A DNA stretch of 64,000 bases from Undaria pinnatifida. Lineage: Eukaryota; Sar; Phaeophyceae; Laminariales; Alariaceae. The notes under the pieces were generated by a model. The model had not been told where the DNA came from and ran no database searches. It was given only the letters and a program-made list of their open reading frames with translations. The position numbers and the translations under genes were made by a program. Below are positions 54,851 to 64,000 of this stretch, in pieces (the first letter of the stretch is position 1; each line of letters starts with the position of its first letter). The stretch lies in assembly GCA_012845835.1 (NCBI GenBank), contig JABAKD010000035.1:826246-890245 (forward strand), read 5' to 3'.

Positions 54851-55479
54851 TCGCATCCCACGCTACATGTGCCCCTTCTCGCTTCCTGTCGGTCCCTAAC
54901 CTGGAGGTCGAAGTGTGACGCTCTTCTCGAAATCATACATATCATACGGTGTACAAGTTTTGTGTGTTGTGCGTATTTTCTCAACGACAGATCGATCGTG
55001 AGCACGTCTATCTCGACTCCCCAAAAAGTGGTAAAAGTACTGCTGCTGTTGACACCCAACATGTACTGCAAGTAAAACGGCTGACGTCCTTGAAATATTT
55101 TTATAAAAGAGCGATGGCCGAAATCGGGTACACCCGATTGACCTATGGCCGTTATCGGGTACCCCCTGAACACAGTTCCACAACGACGCAGGACGACATC
55201 TCATTGGTCTAAACCACAACGCAACCGAACGCAGCCGCATGTCCATCGGGTTCACCCGATTATGGCTGAACAAGTCCTCGAAATGTACCCGACTCGCATA
55301 CAAGCCCCCCGATTATGGCCGGACTACTCGACCACCAGCCCACACGCACACACGCATGCGCAGCGGGCGCGAACTCGCGCCACGTCACGAGGCGGGGCAT
55401 TGTTCTTTCGTCTCGGAGCTCTTTTTTTCCGGACCTCTTTTTCCGGAGCTCTTTTTTGTGGACCTTGAAGTCGTAGTTA
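54851..55479. other. Spacer with AATCGGGT..ACCCGATT palindromes
   Basis: AATCGGGTACACCCGATT (55123-55140) is palindromic around AC. ATCGGGTTCACCCGAT (55246-55261) and GGCCGTTATCGGGTACC (55147) are related. No gene is seen. Confidence 0.4.
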
Positions 55480-55680
55480 GGCCATTTCTTATGCAGTCGG
55501 ATTCAGCCAGTCGAAAACGGCCCTTTTCGACTGGACTTTTTCTCGACTGGATTTTTCTGGTCCTTTTTCTTGTTGACAGTCGAGCCGATTTCTTATTCTT
55601 ATCGTCAGTCGAGCCGATTTTACAGTTTTTGTGCTCTTCCTAGAGGCGGTTGGTGAGAGGGGGTACTGCTGTACAGCAGT
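55480..55680 (+). mobile_element. Left end of a Mutator-like element
   Basis: GTTAGGCCATTTCTTA, then TGCAGTCGGATT and repeated TTTTCGACTGG-type subterminal motifs match the left end of the element at 47291. GTGCTCTTCCTAGAGGCGG and TACTGCTGTA follow in both. The transposase exon starts 75 bp downstream. I could not find its right end. Confidence 0.65.
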
Positions 55681-55757
55681 CGAGAGCTCTTTTTTGTGGC
55701 TTGTGAGACCCCGCTCCGCTCACTCCGGCGCGCCCAACCACAGCCACAGCAGTAGTG

Positions 55758-56300
55758 ATGTGCGACAACGGCCAGCCGCCTGGCCAGGCGCAGGCCCTCG
55801 AGGAAGGAGCGTGGTTTCAAGACACGAAGAGCCTACGAGCAGCCGCGGGCGAGAAGTTCGCCGAGGCAGGGCGCTCTTTCGTCGCCAGCAGGAAGGGCGG
55901 CGGCCGCCAAAAGATGTACCTGTGTTCTGGGCATATCACAGGCTGCCAGGCACAGGTGCGAGCCTACAAGAAGCTAGGTGGAGACGCGTGGCGTGTACAC
56001 ACAGTCAACACTACGCACACCAACTGCTCTGGGGGTAAAACCGCGGGGAGGTCGGCTGCGTTCCAGCGCGTCGCCAACCAAGCCTTCAACGACAACCCTC
56101 ATCTCCAGGGCGTGCAACTCAAGAAAAAGGTCGACAGAGACTTCGGGGTCCCGGTCAAGCACAGAGTCGCCACTACCATGAAGAAAACCGCGAGGGCGGC
56201 AAGCCAGGCCGTGGTGTCGGACTCCTACCAGCAGCTTCCTTCTCTCGCCGACCCCCTGTAGAAGAACTGCCCTGGCACCGTCGCTAGAAGTCGAGGTGAG
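55758..56300 (+). pseudogene. Mutator-like transposase N-terminal exon (WRKY/GCM1-type zinc finger)
   Basis: The frame from ATG 55758 encodes 167 residues. A zinc-binding module is visible: C56-x6-C63 (YLCSGHITGCQAQVRA) and H87-x2-C90 (WRVHTVNTTHTNCSGG), as in WRKY/GCM1-like DNA-binding domains at the N-terminus of many MULE transposases. A basic stretch (LKKKVDRDFGVPVKHRVATT, about 123-142) follows. The frame hits TAG at 56259-56261, but homologous-looking sequence (KNCPGTVAR) continues to a donor GAG|GTGAGT at about 56296, and an extra base is likely just before it. So this copy carries a nonsense codon and probably a frameshift. The next exons of this family may be at 63316 and 63890. Confidence 0.65.
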
Positions 56301-56419
56301 TACTGCAGGGTGGCAGTGATACATGTTTGAGCTCTGTTCTGGTGTGCTTGGAGCACGTGTGAGGTGTGAAGGATCATCGCTCAGCAGTAGCCCTGTGCAC
56401 TTCGCACACAGCACAGATG

Positions 56420-56720
56420 ATGACATAAAAAGTGAAAATACACTCCAGCTGTGAGACCGAAGATTTCGTCGAAACTCATCTTTGAAAGCTGTGTGTGATA
56501 CTTCGATCGCGCGTATTACGGGTTGTGTGTCCTCATTAAGGATATAGGTCGGCGACTCCCCTTACAACTACAGTGTAGCTATCAGGGTCAACAGGGTGAT
56601 GTTAGTCAGTCTGTGCGCGAAAATTATAAAACCCGTTTCTGAGGGGGACAAAATCTGACAGTTGTGGAAGGAAATGTATCCGTTTATCAAGTGAATCCTG
56701 TAAGTCGAATAACCGGTGAG
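56420..56720. repeat. Repeat family R, copy 3
   Basis: ACACTCCAGCTGTGAGACCG, then AAACTCATCTTTGAAAGC, GATATAGGTCGGCGACTCCC and AATTATAAAACCCGTTT follow the same order as at 48046-48240. It leads into the G-rich array. Confidence 0.75.
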
Positions 56721-57770
56721 GGGAGGGCGGAGTTTTGAAGGACGTGGGGGCCTGGTTTCATCAAAAGCGAGCGGGGTTGGAGGGGGGAGGAAATGGGAGG
56801 GGGACGGGGGGGGGACGGGCGGGCAATTTGTGCGTGGAAGCTATAGATCCTTCAAGGGGATAAATCTGACGGTTTTGTGAAAAAATAAAATAAAATGAAG
56901 CGCCAGTTCATCATACGGGGGGGGGGCGGGTGGGGCAGCTCAATCTGTGCGTGGAAACTATACATTATTTTAAGGGGATAAATGTGACGGTTTTGGAAAG
57001 AATGCATCAGTTTATCATGTATATCTTGGGGTAAGTCGTACAATCAGTTAGTAGAGGGCGGAGTGTTCGAGGGGGTGGGGGAGGGATGGGGAGGTGGGGG
57101 GTGGGGGAGGGGTGGGGGGGGGGGCAAGGGAAGGGCTTCAGGTGGCATAGATGTAGGGGTTTATTATACGTGTGGTGCTAGGTCTAGGCGATGGTGCGGG
57201 TGGTGGGGAAGAAGGGGGCGTTCGGGGCGGGGGGGAGGGGGAAGCAGCGGGATGGATGGCTCTAGAAAGATAATGAGGTGATATCCAGTACGTGAAGTGT
57301 TTGTCAATATGGCGGATTTCAATTTTAGGTGGGGCGTTTGAGCAAGGGAGAGCGAGAAGGGGGGGGGGGGGGTTTAGGAGGTTCAGGTCACATATAATAT
57401 TCAAATACACTCCGGCTGTGAGATCAAAGATACGTAGGGGCTTGTTATACGCCTGGTGCTAGGTCTAGGCGATCGTGCGGGTGGTGGGAAAAGCGGGGGC
57501 GTTGGAGGAGGGGTGGGGGGAAAGAATGAAAACTACGTCATAGATGGTCAGAAAGATAATGACGTGATATCAACTGCGTAGAGTGTTTATTACTCTGGCC
57601 GATTTCGATTGTAAGTGGGGCGTTTAAACAAACTAGGCGAAAAAAAAGGGCGGGGTGGGGGAGGGGGGAAGGGGTGGGGGGGGGTTGAACAAGAGGGGTC
57701 GGGGGAGGGGGAGGGGAGGGGGGAGCGGGACATTTACATATGTGCGCGGAACTAAATATCCTTAAAGGGG
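56721..57770. repeat. G-rich tandem array with units of about 200-280 bp
   Basis: TGGTGCTAGGTCTAGGCGAT (57171 and 57449), AGATAATGAxGTGATATC (57265 and 57553) and GTGGGGCGTTT (57331 and 57616) recur. GGGGATAAATxTGACGGTTTTG recurs at 56858 and 56977. Long G-runs separate units (for example 57116-57124, 57360-57373). It has strong G-quadruplex potential on the plus strand. Frames across it are artefacts. Confidence 0.65.
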
Positions 57771-58290
57771 ACAAACCTGACGATTGTAGCAGAAGACATC
57801 CCTTTATATCACCTGCCTGGTAATGTTTACTATTGTAGAAGGTTTGATGTTAGATGCAGTATGCAACTCGGTGTTTAAGTGTAGTAAATAACGTGTTAAA
57901 TCTTCATCATTTGTTCTTGTACATGGATTGAAAGCGATAATATTTTATAGAATACAAGGGCTCCGGCTCCCATGCTTCGGGTAGGGCAGGGCAGCACGTC
58001 GACAACTTAAGGTGTAGCTGTCCGATTTGGCATGCATTGAACTTTAAAGTAATGCCAAGAGTTTAATACGAACATGGGATTATAAAGTCATGATTTGACA
58101 GAAAAAAAAACGTAATATTATACAACAAAGAAGGCAAGGATAGGCGAAACACACTATGTTAAATGCGCCGTCAAGTAAAAGTTGGCGTCTATCAAACAAA
58201 AATAACGAAAATAGTATTATTGAGAACCTGCGTCGCCTCTAGGCGAAACGAAAGAGGCCTTGGCATTAATGAAGAGACTGCACTGCTGTC
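57771..58290. other. Spacer, AT-rich
   Basis: No gene or repeat is recognised. Confidence 0.4.
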
Positions 58291-58293
58291 CCC

Positions 58294-58530
58294 GTGGCAA
58301 TGGAGGTTCGACGTCGACAGGATGCAAAGTCGGTTTGCATCAAACGTCGACATGGGGCCATGTCAGCCGGCGAGGTTTTGGAAGAAGATTGCTTTGTTTG
58401 TTACGTGAAGGCTGTCGCATTGACTGGCGTGGTAGCGGGCGAGGAGAAAAACGAAGAAGAGGAGGGCGATCTCTCGTGGGACTCGAAGGGTGCGCCAGCT
58501 AGCGTTGGGCTGCGAAAGCAACTGAGTTAA
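58294..58530 (+). pseudogene. 3' fragment of the gene carried by the 44587 transposon family
   Basis: The frame ends with LEEDCFVCYVKAVALTGVVA, an acidic stretch and GAPASVGLRKQLS, stop. The last 14 codons and about 90 bp of 3' flank (58482-58610) match 45277-45405 almost perfectly, including ATCGACACACG and GCTTTATTTTTCCCC. It is followed by an A-run (58609-58629). This is probably the carboxyl end of a transposase. No catalytic motif is visible. Confidence 0.5.
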
Positions 58531-58630
58531 ATCGACACACGACGCGTATGAAAATACGCGGAAGTGTGGTGAGCTAAAGCTTTATTTTTCCCCATCCGCC
58601 GGAGGATAAAAAAAAAAAAAAAAAAAAAAC

Positions 58631-59121
58631 TCTCGTTGCGTCGGCGTTGTCTAAGATAGGTGCGGGGGTGGCTTTGCTCGTGCGGGAGGTTGGCGTAGCG
58701 CTTCTTCTCTGTTTTTTCTCGAGAAGGCGGGATATGTGTGTCTGCTGTCTTTGCCTCGTGGGTGCTTTCACGTTGTCGAAATCGGACGCGTCCCCTGAAT
58801 ACATAATATCCGGAGTGTCTCTACCATGACGACTGCTGATGGTGCCGTGCGAATTTCCCAGAGACTGACATATTATTTACTGGTAGAAATAATCATATAC
58901 CTTTCTTTGCAACATTTTTTTCTTCATCCCATTTATCATCCCCGCACCATTCTCGCGCTCCCTCCCAGTAGTAACTCAGATCCGGGGTCACATAGCGGGC
59001 CCTCCTCCTCCCTCCCCACTTCGGCACGTGCCTTCATTTTTACCGCGAGGAGAATCGAGCATTTTCATCCCTCGTCGACTCGCGTCGAATTGTACCTAGC
59101 AGGCGCTCTCAGCAGTTGATC
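58631..59121. other. Spacer
   Basis: Short plus-strand frames only (58647-58829, 58826-59119). Nothing is recognised. Confidence 0.35.
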
Positions 59122-59247
59122 TCTTTTTTTTATTGCATTTTTGCAAATTAGGTCATATTCATCGTGGCGGGTGTCGAACTCAAGGACAACCAAACGTTGG
59201 AGGTATTCGAGGGTAAAACCACTAGACCACCGGGGCGGCCGGCTGAC
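59122..59247 (-). repeat. tRNA-derived SINE-like sequence
   Basis: On the minus strand an A-box-like TGGTCTAGTGG (59229-59219) is followed 39 bases later by a B-box-like GTTCGACACC (59179-59170), the internal RNA polymerase III promoter of tRNA genes. The acceptor stems do not pair, so it is not a functional tRNA. About 30 bases further the sequence ends in AATAAAAAAAAGAG. A short tRNA-headed SINE or a decayed tRNA gene fits. Confidence 0.5.
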
Positions 59248-59988
59248 AATTGATCAAAACAAAACAGGATCTTTGCATAGGGTTCAAAATCGTGTTGGCA
59301 GAAAAACCAAATTTGCAGGAAGCAGCTGAAAGGTCAAGAAACAGGCAATATTTCAGTTGTTATTGTTCTCACATTAACTCGCACAATCCAGTCCGTGGTC
59401 ACAGGACAGGTTCCAATCACTCTGGAGCAGAGGAATACCCTAGGGAAAAACACAAACAACCCAAGGTGGTACACGCATAAATCACAGCTGATGCAATTCA
59501 TGCCTCCACCAGAAACATATAAAAGTGAGACCGGGAGTCAGTATACGACGTGCCAGGTCCATACCGGTGCATACGTCTCATTACTCGCGCCTGGGAAAAC
59601 CGACTATACCGCTTGTCACCCAAGAAAGACTACCACGTATATATCACACGTAGTATCTATCACTACGCATACGCACAACAGACGCAAGTCAATTGGAAAA
59701 AAGAAACAAAGAACAAAGAAGAGAAAGGAAAGGAAATGGGTGCATGGGGCCAAGAAAAAGAAAAGAACAATAAATTTTGGGGGGTCTACTGGCGAGGCTG
59801 CCACCAGAACGGGATGTCACATGTCACGTGGTCTTTCGACGGTCTACAGCAGTAGTACTACGAACGACTTCCGATACACCCACCCACCGAAGCACGGACT
59901 GCCGGCCAATTACGCGATCGACAGCTGGCCGTGGTTGTCACGTGTCTCTGTGTTGGGGGCCCCTGCCCTGCCTCTTGTTGGCTTTTGA
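59248..59988 (+). other. Region with an unassigned plus-strand frame
   Basis: A frame at 59395-59988 (197 codons; QVPITLEQRNTLGKNTNNPR, then a Lys-rich patch RKSIGKKKQRTKKRKERKW) is open but has no recognised domain or good start. It may be incidental. Confidence 0.25.
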
Positions 59989-60910
59989 GAGTGATGCGTG
60001 TACGACTAAACTTGCCAACGAACGGCACTCGCACTGCACTTTGAGCTATTTGCTGTAGTTCTGGTTGCTACTTGTTGCTGCATTATGTGCTAGACATTTC
60101 GCCCTTCGGCTTTTGCTGTACACCTGCTGTTGTGTGTTTGCCAATGTCGTCAGTTGGCGTTCATGCTCGTCGTACATACTGCTGTTCTCACCGAGTACGT
60201 GCGGGTTTCCTCGTACCTCAACCGTACGACGACGAGCTCAAAACAGAAGGGAGGTGACATGAAATGGCATGGACAATGGCCACATAGAAGCGAGCACAGC
60301 GGGATAGTTCGCTGCGAATCAACCGCACTCGTTCATGCCTACAGCAGAGGCTGGCTGGAGTGTCAGCGGCCGTGCTTAAGCCAGGGCCAAAGGCCGAAGA
60401 GATGGCTCTTCTACCTGCTAGGTTTTGTCTCGAGATTCTGTTATATATTGGACAGAGTGATGCTTGTACGACTAAACTTGCCAACGGCACTCGCACTGCA
60501 CTTTGAGCTATCTGCTGTAGTTCTGGTTGCTACTAGTTGCTGCATTATGTGCTAGAAGTTTCGCCCTTCGGCTACTGCTGCTACACCTGCTGTTGCGTGC
60601 TTGCCAATGTCGTCAATTGGCGTTCATGCTCGTCGTACATACTGCTGCTCTCACCGAGTACGTACGGGTTTCCTCGTACCTCAACCGTACGACGACGAGC
60701 TCAAAACAGAAGGGAGGTGACATGAAATGGCATGGACAATGGCCACATAGAAGCGAGCACAGCGGGATAGTTCGCTGCGAATCAACCGCATTCGTTCATG
60801 CCTACAGCAGAGGCTGGCTGGAGTGTCAGCGGCCGTGCTTAAGCCAGGGCCAAAGGCCGAAGAGACGGCTCTACCTGCCAGGTTTTGTCTCGGAATTCTG
60901 TTACGTGAAA
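59989..60910. repeat. Tandem duplication, unit about 466 bp, two copies
   Basis: GAGTGATGCxTGTACGACTA starts copies at about 59989 and 60456. Both contain TCGTACCTCAACCGTACGAC, GGGAGGTGACATGAAATGGC and CAGAGGCTGGCTGGAGTGTC. The copies are more than 95% identical by eye. An open frame of about 110 codons (60130-60555, 60527-60919) is kept in both, though this may simply reflect recent duplication. Confidence 0.85.
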
Positions 60911-61494
60911 GTATCATGATTTGGGAGTTATTTTGTCACGAAACGTCTTGCCGTCGGTAATTTGTGTCACGAAGTTGTTGGATATCGTCGGTAAGTTGTG
61001 TCACGTTTTAGGTGAACCCACACTAAAAAAATGAATTTCCAGCTGGCAAAACGAGCAGGAACAAGAGCAATAAAATGTCGAGCAAGAAACCAAACGAACT
61101 AGTAAAAAAGTACAGCAAAGAAACTAACGCTCGAGAGTATGCCACCGCAAAATTCCAAACATTATCACGTACCGTTTGGAAATGATGCCAATTTTGTAAA
61201 TCATTCAGGCATTGCAGCCATTAAGATTCAACAAATTTTCCAAAATTCCTCCTCGACACTCGCTCGTCTCGCTCGGCGCCCGTCCGCGTTTACGTCGATG
61301 TGCGGAACGGACACGACAGGGCGAGGGGCGTTGGAGCCGCCCCCCGAAGGCGGCGCTCGAACCAAGCCATATTCGACCGATAATTCCAGTTCCGCGGATC
61401 GCATACTTAGGCCGAGACAAAAAACTCGTGACCAAAGTCCATGACACCAAGGAATGACTCGATATTCAAGGAATAATTTTATACATATTTATTT
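60911..61494. other. Spacer
   Basis: GTCGGTAAxTTGTGTCACG is repeated at about 60952 and 60989. A GC-rich stretch (61255-61400) contains the hairpin CCGCCCCCCGAAGGCGG. No gene is recognised. Confidence 0.35.
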
Positions 61495-61705
61495 GTAGTT
61501 ACCATTATTTTCTGACATCGCTAATTATAAGAAAGAGTTACGTATTGCCAAATAAAACACGCGAGGTGATGTGGTCATGCACTGTTTGTCACCGCCATCA
61601 TGTAGTTACCATTATTTTCTGACATCGCTAATTATACGAAAGAGATACGTGTTGCCAAATACAACATGCAAAGTGATGTGGACATGCACTGTCACCGCCA
61701 TTGAG
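61495..61705. repeat. 107-bp tandem duplication
   Basis: GTAGTTACCATTATTTTCTG at 61495 recurs at 61602; both copies end CACCGCCAT. Confidence 0.85.
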
Positions 61706-63315
61706 CACTAGAGGGAGAAATGCGAATCGTCAGTGTTTTCAAGAAACGCTTGGTATACACGCGCTCAATTACTATATCTCGTCTGTCTTTTGTTGTGTGC
61801 CCGTGTGCTTCGCTGCAGCAGTCATGCATGATGATTCCCGCAGGTTCCCTTCCCTCACAGCTGTATCCGCAGCAGCAGCGCTGGCCTCTTTCCGCGCTTG
61901 CGTTTAAAAATGCAAAAATGCTTCATCTTGGACGGGTAGGGCGTGTGTGTTTGGGTGCCGTGTATGTAGGATAGCGCTACCGGTTGCTTGATATGCGGAA
62001 GTAAGTCCCTTCAGCAAAAAAACTTGTACATGTAGACGCACGACAAAGCATATGTGCTGCGGTTTGGGCATGTACACACACAGCGTTGAGTTGAGGTATA
62101 GAGCGAGAGTTTTGAAACGAGTATCTAATAGTGCTGCGCGCCACATCTTATGAACTCTGAGGTCATTGCTTTATCCATACAAAAGTCCGCAGGCACGTTG
62201 ATGGAGCTATGACCCGCTGCATGTACATATGTCACCCTTTGTTTCCTCCACTCTCAAGTATTGTATCCTGCGCAAAACCTGGTATTCAGTTCCGATCATA
62301 CGTATGAAGGCGTGGCCACCGCTCTTTGAAAGAGTAGACTGAAAAAATGCGTTGAACACTGCTGCGTTTATTCCGGTCTGAAAATATGAAGGAGTGGCCA
62401 CCGTTCTTTGAAAGAGCAGACTGAAACAATGCGTTATACACTGCTGCGTTTATTCCGGTCTGAAAATTTACAAGATACAAGTACTCCAGCAGGCAAGCAC
62501 GGGCTGTCACCGCTGTGCGCGGCAAGCGCAATTCTGGTTCTCTTGGTACGCTGCTGTCGATTGTTGTCGATTGACGGTACGCTCTGCCTGGCATATGAAC
62601 GTGCGGCCGGCAAGCCTTGTGTACAAGGTGCGGTCGGCAGCCCTTGTGTACATCAGTAGGAAGAAGTGCAGGACCCATGTAAAGCCCACACTACTACAGC
62701 AGTATAACATCTGGTGTTTGATCTGCAGTACTTCCACCTCTGCTGTTCACTACGATCATTCCTCATCAACCAATCTGTTGTTCGAGCCCTCTTGGTGTAG
62801 CGGTCCTACGAAGAATGTTGCTCAAGAACGTTACTCGAATACAAAGAGTGTATAGAAGCGAGTATGTACTGTGGTAGACTCTTGCTATGCTACATGTTCT
62901 TGTAGTGAAGAGCTTGGGCTGGGAATTATCTCTCTCCGCTCGCCATCTGTCGTTGTTCGGCACTGATACCCCCTCCGTTTGGTCTTTTCCATATGGTTAT
63001 TTTCATGTTTGTATTTTGCGTGGGTGCGTGTGCTCACATTAGCCGCAAGGTTAACTGCTTCTGGAATGATCTGGAACACTGTACGCAAACCTACAGCTAT
63101 CCTATTTACATTAATAATATCAATTCTGCCACCAACGTCGGAAGTACGGTGCAGCGAATGGGTTTGGTTTGAACCCCATTCTTCATCCATACAAGCGTTC
63201 TTGTCGAATTTTTTTTACGTGATAATATCGTTTGATCCGAGATTGTGTGATTGGAATCTTGATGTGTTTCTTGGCACCCATTCTGTTTGTTGATTATTTC
63301 TCCACTGCTCTTCAG
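61706..63315. other. Spacer with an 84-bp duplication
   Basis: GAAGGxGTGGCCACCGxTCT starts at about 62306 and 62390 (84-bp period, two copies, each ending TTTATTCCGGTCTGAAAAT). CGGCCGGCAAGCCTTGTGTA/CGGTCGGCAGCCCTTGTGTA recur near 62608 and 62632. No gene is seen. If the exons at 55758 and 63316 belong together, this is intron. Confidence 0.4.
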
Positions 63316-63396
63316 AAACACTCCGACGGCACGTTCAAGCGATTCGGCGTTATGCTTGGACGCGCGGCGTTCGTGTGTCGGTACAGTCCGCTCAAG
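63316..63396 (+). CDS. Mutator-like transposase internal exon
   Basis: Between CTGCTCTTCAG| and |GTATGA lie 27 codons: KHSDGTFKRFGVMLGRAAFV, then CRYSPLK. The splice sites are good and the phases are 0/0. This type of segment precedes the catalytic domain in MULE transposases. The next exon is at 63890. Confidence 0.55.
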
Positions 63397-63889
63397 GTAT
63401 GAACGGCGAACGGCGTTGTCTCATATTTCGAACGAACCGTCAACGCCTGTGATGGCAGGTTCGGTGGTGGTGGTTCTGTTGGCTGGCCTATGTAGTATGC
63501 AACATGCAGATATTCTGTCGTAAACTCGAAAACAACCGCCGCGGAAGCGCGTAGACATGTATGACAATCGATGGTGTTTGCCAATAGGCGTGGTGCACAC
63601 ACATGCATACGCATGCTAAAAAATGTGCGCCAGTGGTTGGATGTCTGGCTGTGTATGCCATACATGCTTCTGCTCTTGAACAAAACCGGCAAACCGATCC
63701 CTCCCTCTATCTTTGATGAGCGCAAGCGAAGTACCAACGCCACGGAAGGCGCTGCGTCGAAGAGACTTTCAATCGTGGTTAGCTCTTCTGCATCCTTCGG
63801 CATGAAATACAAGATAATTGAAAACCGACACCCCGCCCCGCTCCCCATACGCCGGCCCGCGTACTATTTCTACTATTTTCTTTGAAAAG

Positions 63890-64000
63890 GTGCCCTGAGT
63901 GGACGCTGGCTTCCTGAAGGGCGAGTGGGAGGGTGTGATGCTGATCGCGACGTTCAAGGACGCCAACAACACCTTGGTGCACCTCGCCACGGTCATCTGC
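63890..64000 (+). pseudogene. Start of MULE catalytic domain exon, running off the window
   Basis: After the acceptor TTTGAAAAG| the frame reads V-P-stop-VDAGFLKGEWEGVMLIATFK, then DANNTLVHLATVIC. The pattern D-G/A-x-F...G-V-x-L...D-x-N-N...P/H-x-A is the first part of the MULE transposase domain, with the aspartate of VDAGF the likely first catalytic acid. An in-frame TGA precedes it by one codon, so this copy is probably dead unless splicing differs. The gene continues beyond 64000. Confidence 0.6.

Noticed and set aside
55755..55757. Start codon of the MULE exon at 55755
   Set aside because: That codon is GTG; the ATG at 55758 follows directly and is the more likely start.
59165..59247. 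Functional tRNA gene on the minus strand
   Set aside because: A and B boxes are recognisable, but the acceptor stem does not pair and no clear anticodon arm can be drawn.
1..64000. CRISPR array, prokaryotic operon or prophage
   Set aside because: There are no regularly spaced identical repeats with unique spacers and no co-directional dense genes; the gene present is spliced and eukaryotic.

Overview
The window is eukaryotic nuclear DNA, very rich in repeats. It holds one gene I recognise with certainty: a multi-exon calreticulin on the minus strand (about 32.5-43.8 kb) with GT-AG introns and an HDEL ER-retention tail. Everything else is transposons, transposon remnants, satellites and dispersed repeats. 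Abundant CTG/CAG-type low complexity (TACTGCTG runs), roughly balanced base composition, repeat-filled introns and WRKY/GCM1-type Mutator-like transposase exons would fit a stramenopile, perhaps a brown alga. That assignment is an inference and should be checked.

Layout. 0-5.8 kb: a higher-order tandem repeat, two 41-bp GGTACC-rich arrays and a decayed retroelement polyprotein. 5.9-9.7 kb: an old LTR-element copy, a complete miniature LTR retrotransposon (7593-8901) in an AGTATGAT microsatellite, and a small inverted-repeat element. 10.5-12.7 kb: a palindromic 12/15-bp satellite, then an inverted pair of LTRs (12715-14058), a 3-kb leader-like stretch and a proline-rich ORF (17131) that runs into a second copy of the satellite's edge. 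19-26.8 kb: scattered ORF fragments, a transposase-like pseudogene, a second copy of the small inverted-repeat element and a three-copy tandem repeat of about 0.7 kb with G-runs. 27.2-28.7 kb: the satellite again, in the opposite orientation. 28.9-32.5 kb: a short ORF, a tandem array of about 70 bp and a cluster of ATTGG motifs.

32.5-43.8 kb: calreticulin in seven exons. Its introns carry decayed partial copies of its own exons 1, 2 and 4 (more lie upstream of exon 1), a 1.85-kb TA-flanked DNA transposon encoding an AT-hook-like protein, a 107-bp foldback and GGGTCGGG repeats. 44.6-46.2 kb: a second TA-flanked DNA transposon. 47.3-48.0 kb: a non-autonomous element whose left end matches sequence just upstream of a Mutator-like transposase exon at 55.8 kb; further exons of the same transposase type lie at 63.3 and 63.9 kb. 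49.1-52.3 kb: a complete LTR element without pol, whose empty target site survives in the neighbouring tandem copy. 52-63 kb: tandem duplications, G-rich arrays and a tRNA-derived SINE-like sequence.

The most notable signals are the ghost exons of calreticulin, the self-complementary satellite with open frames on both strands, several mobile elements with ends defined by internal evidence, and strong over-representation of the 9-mer TACCTGGTA. Exact ends of degenerate repeats are approximate.
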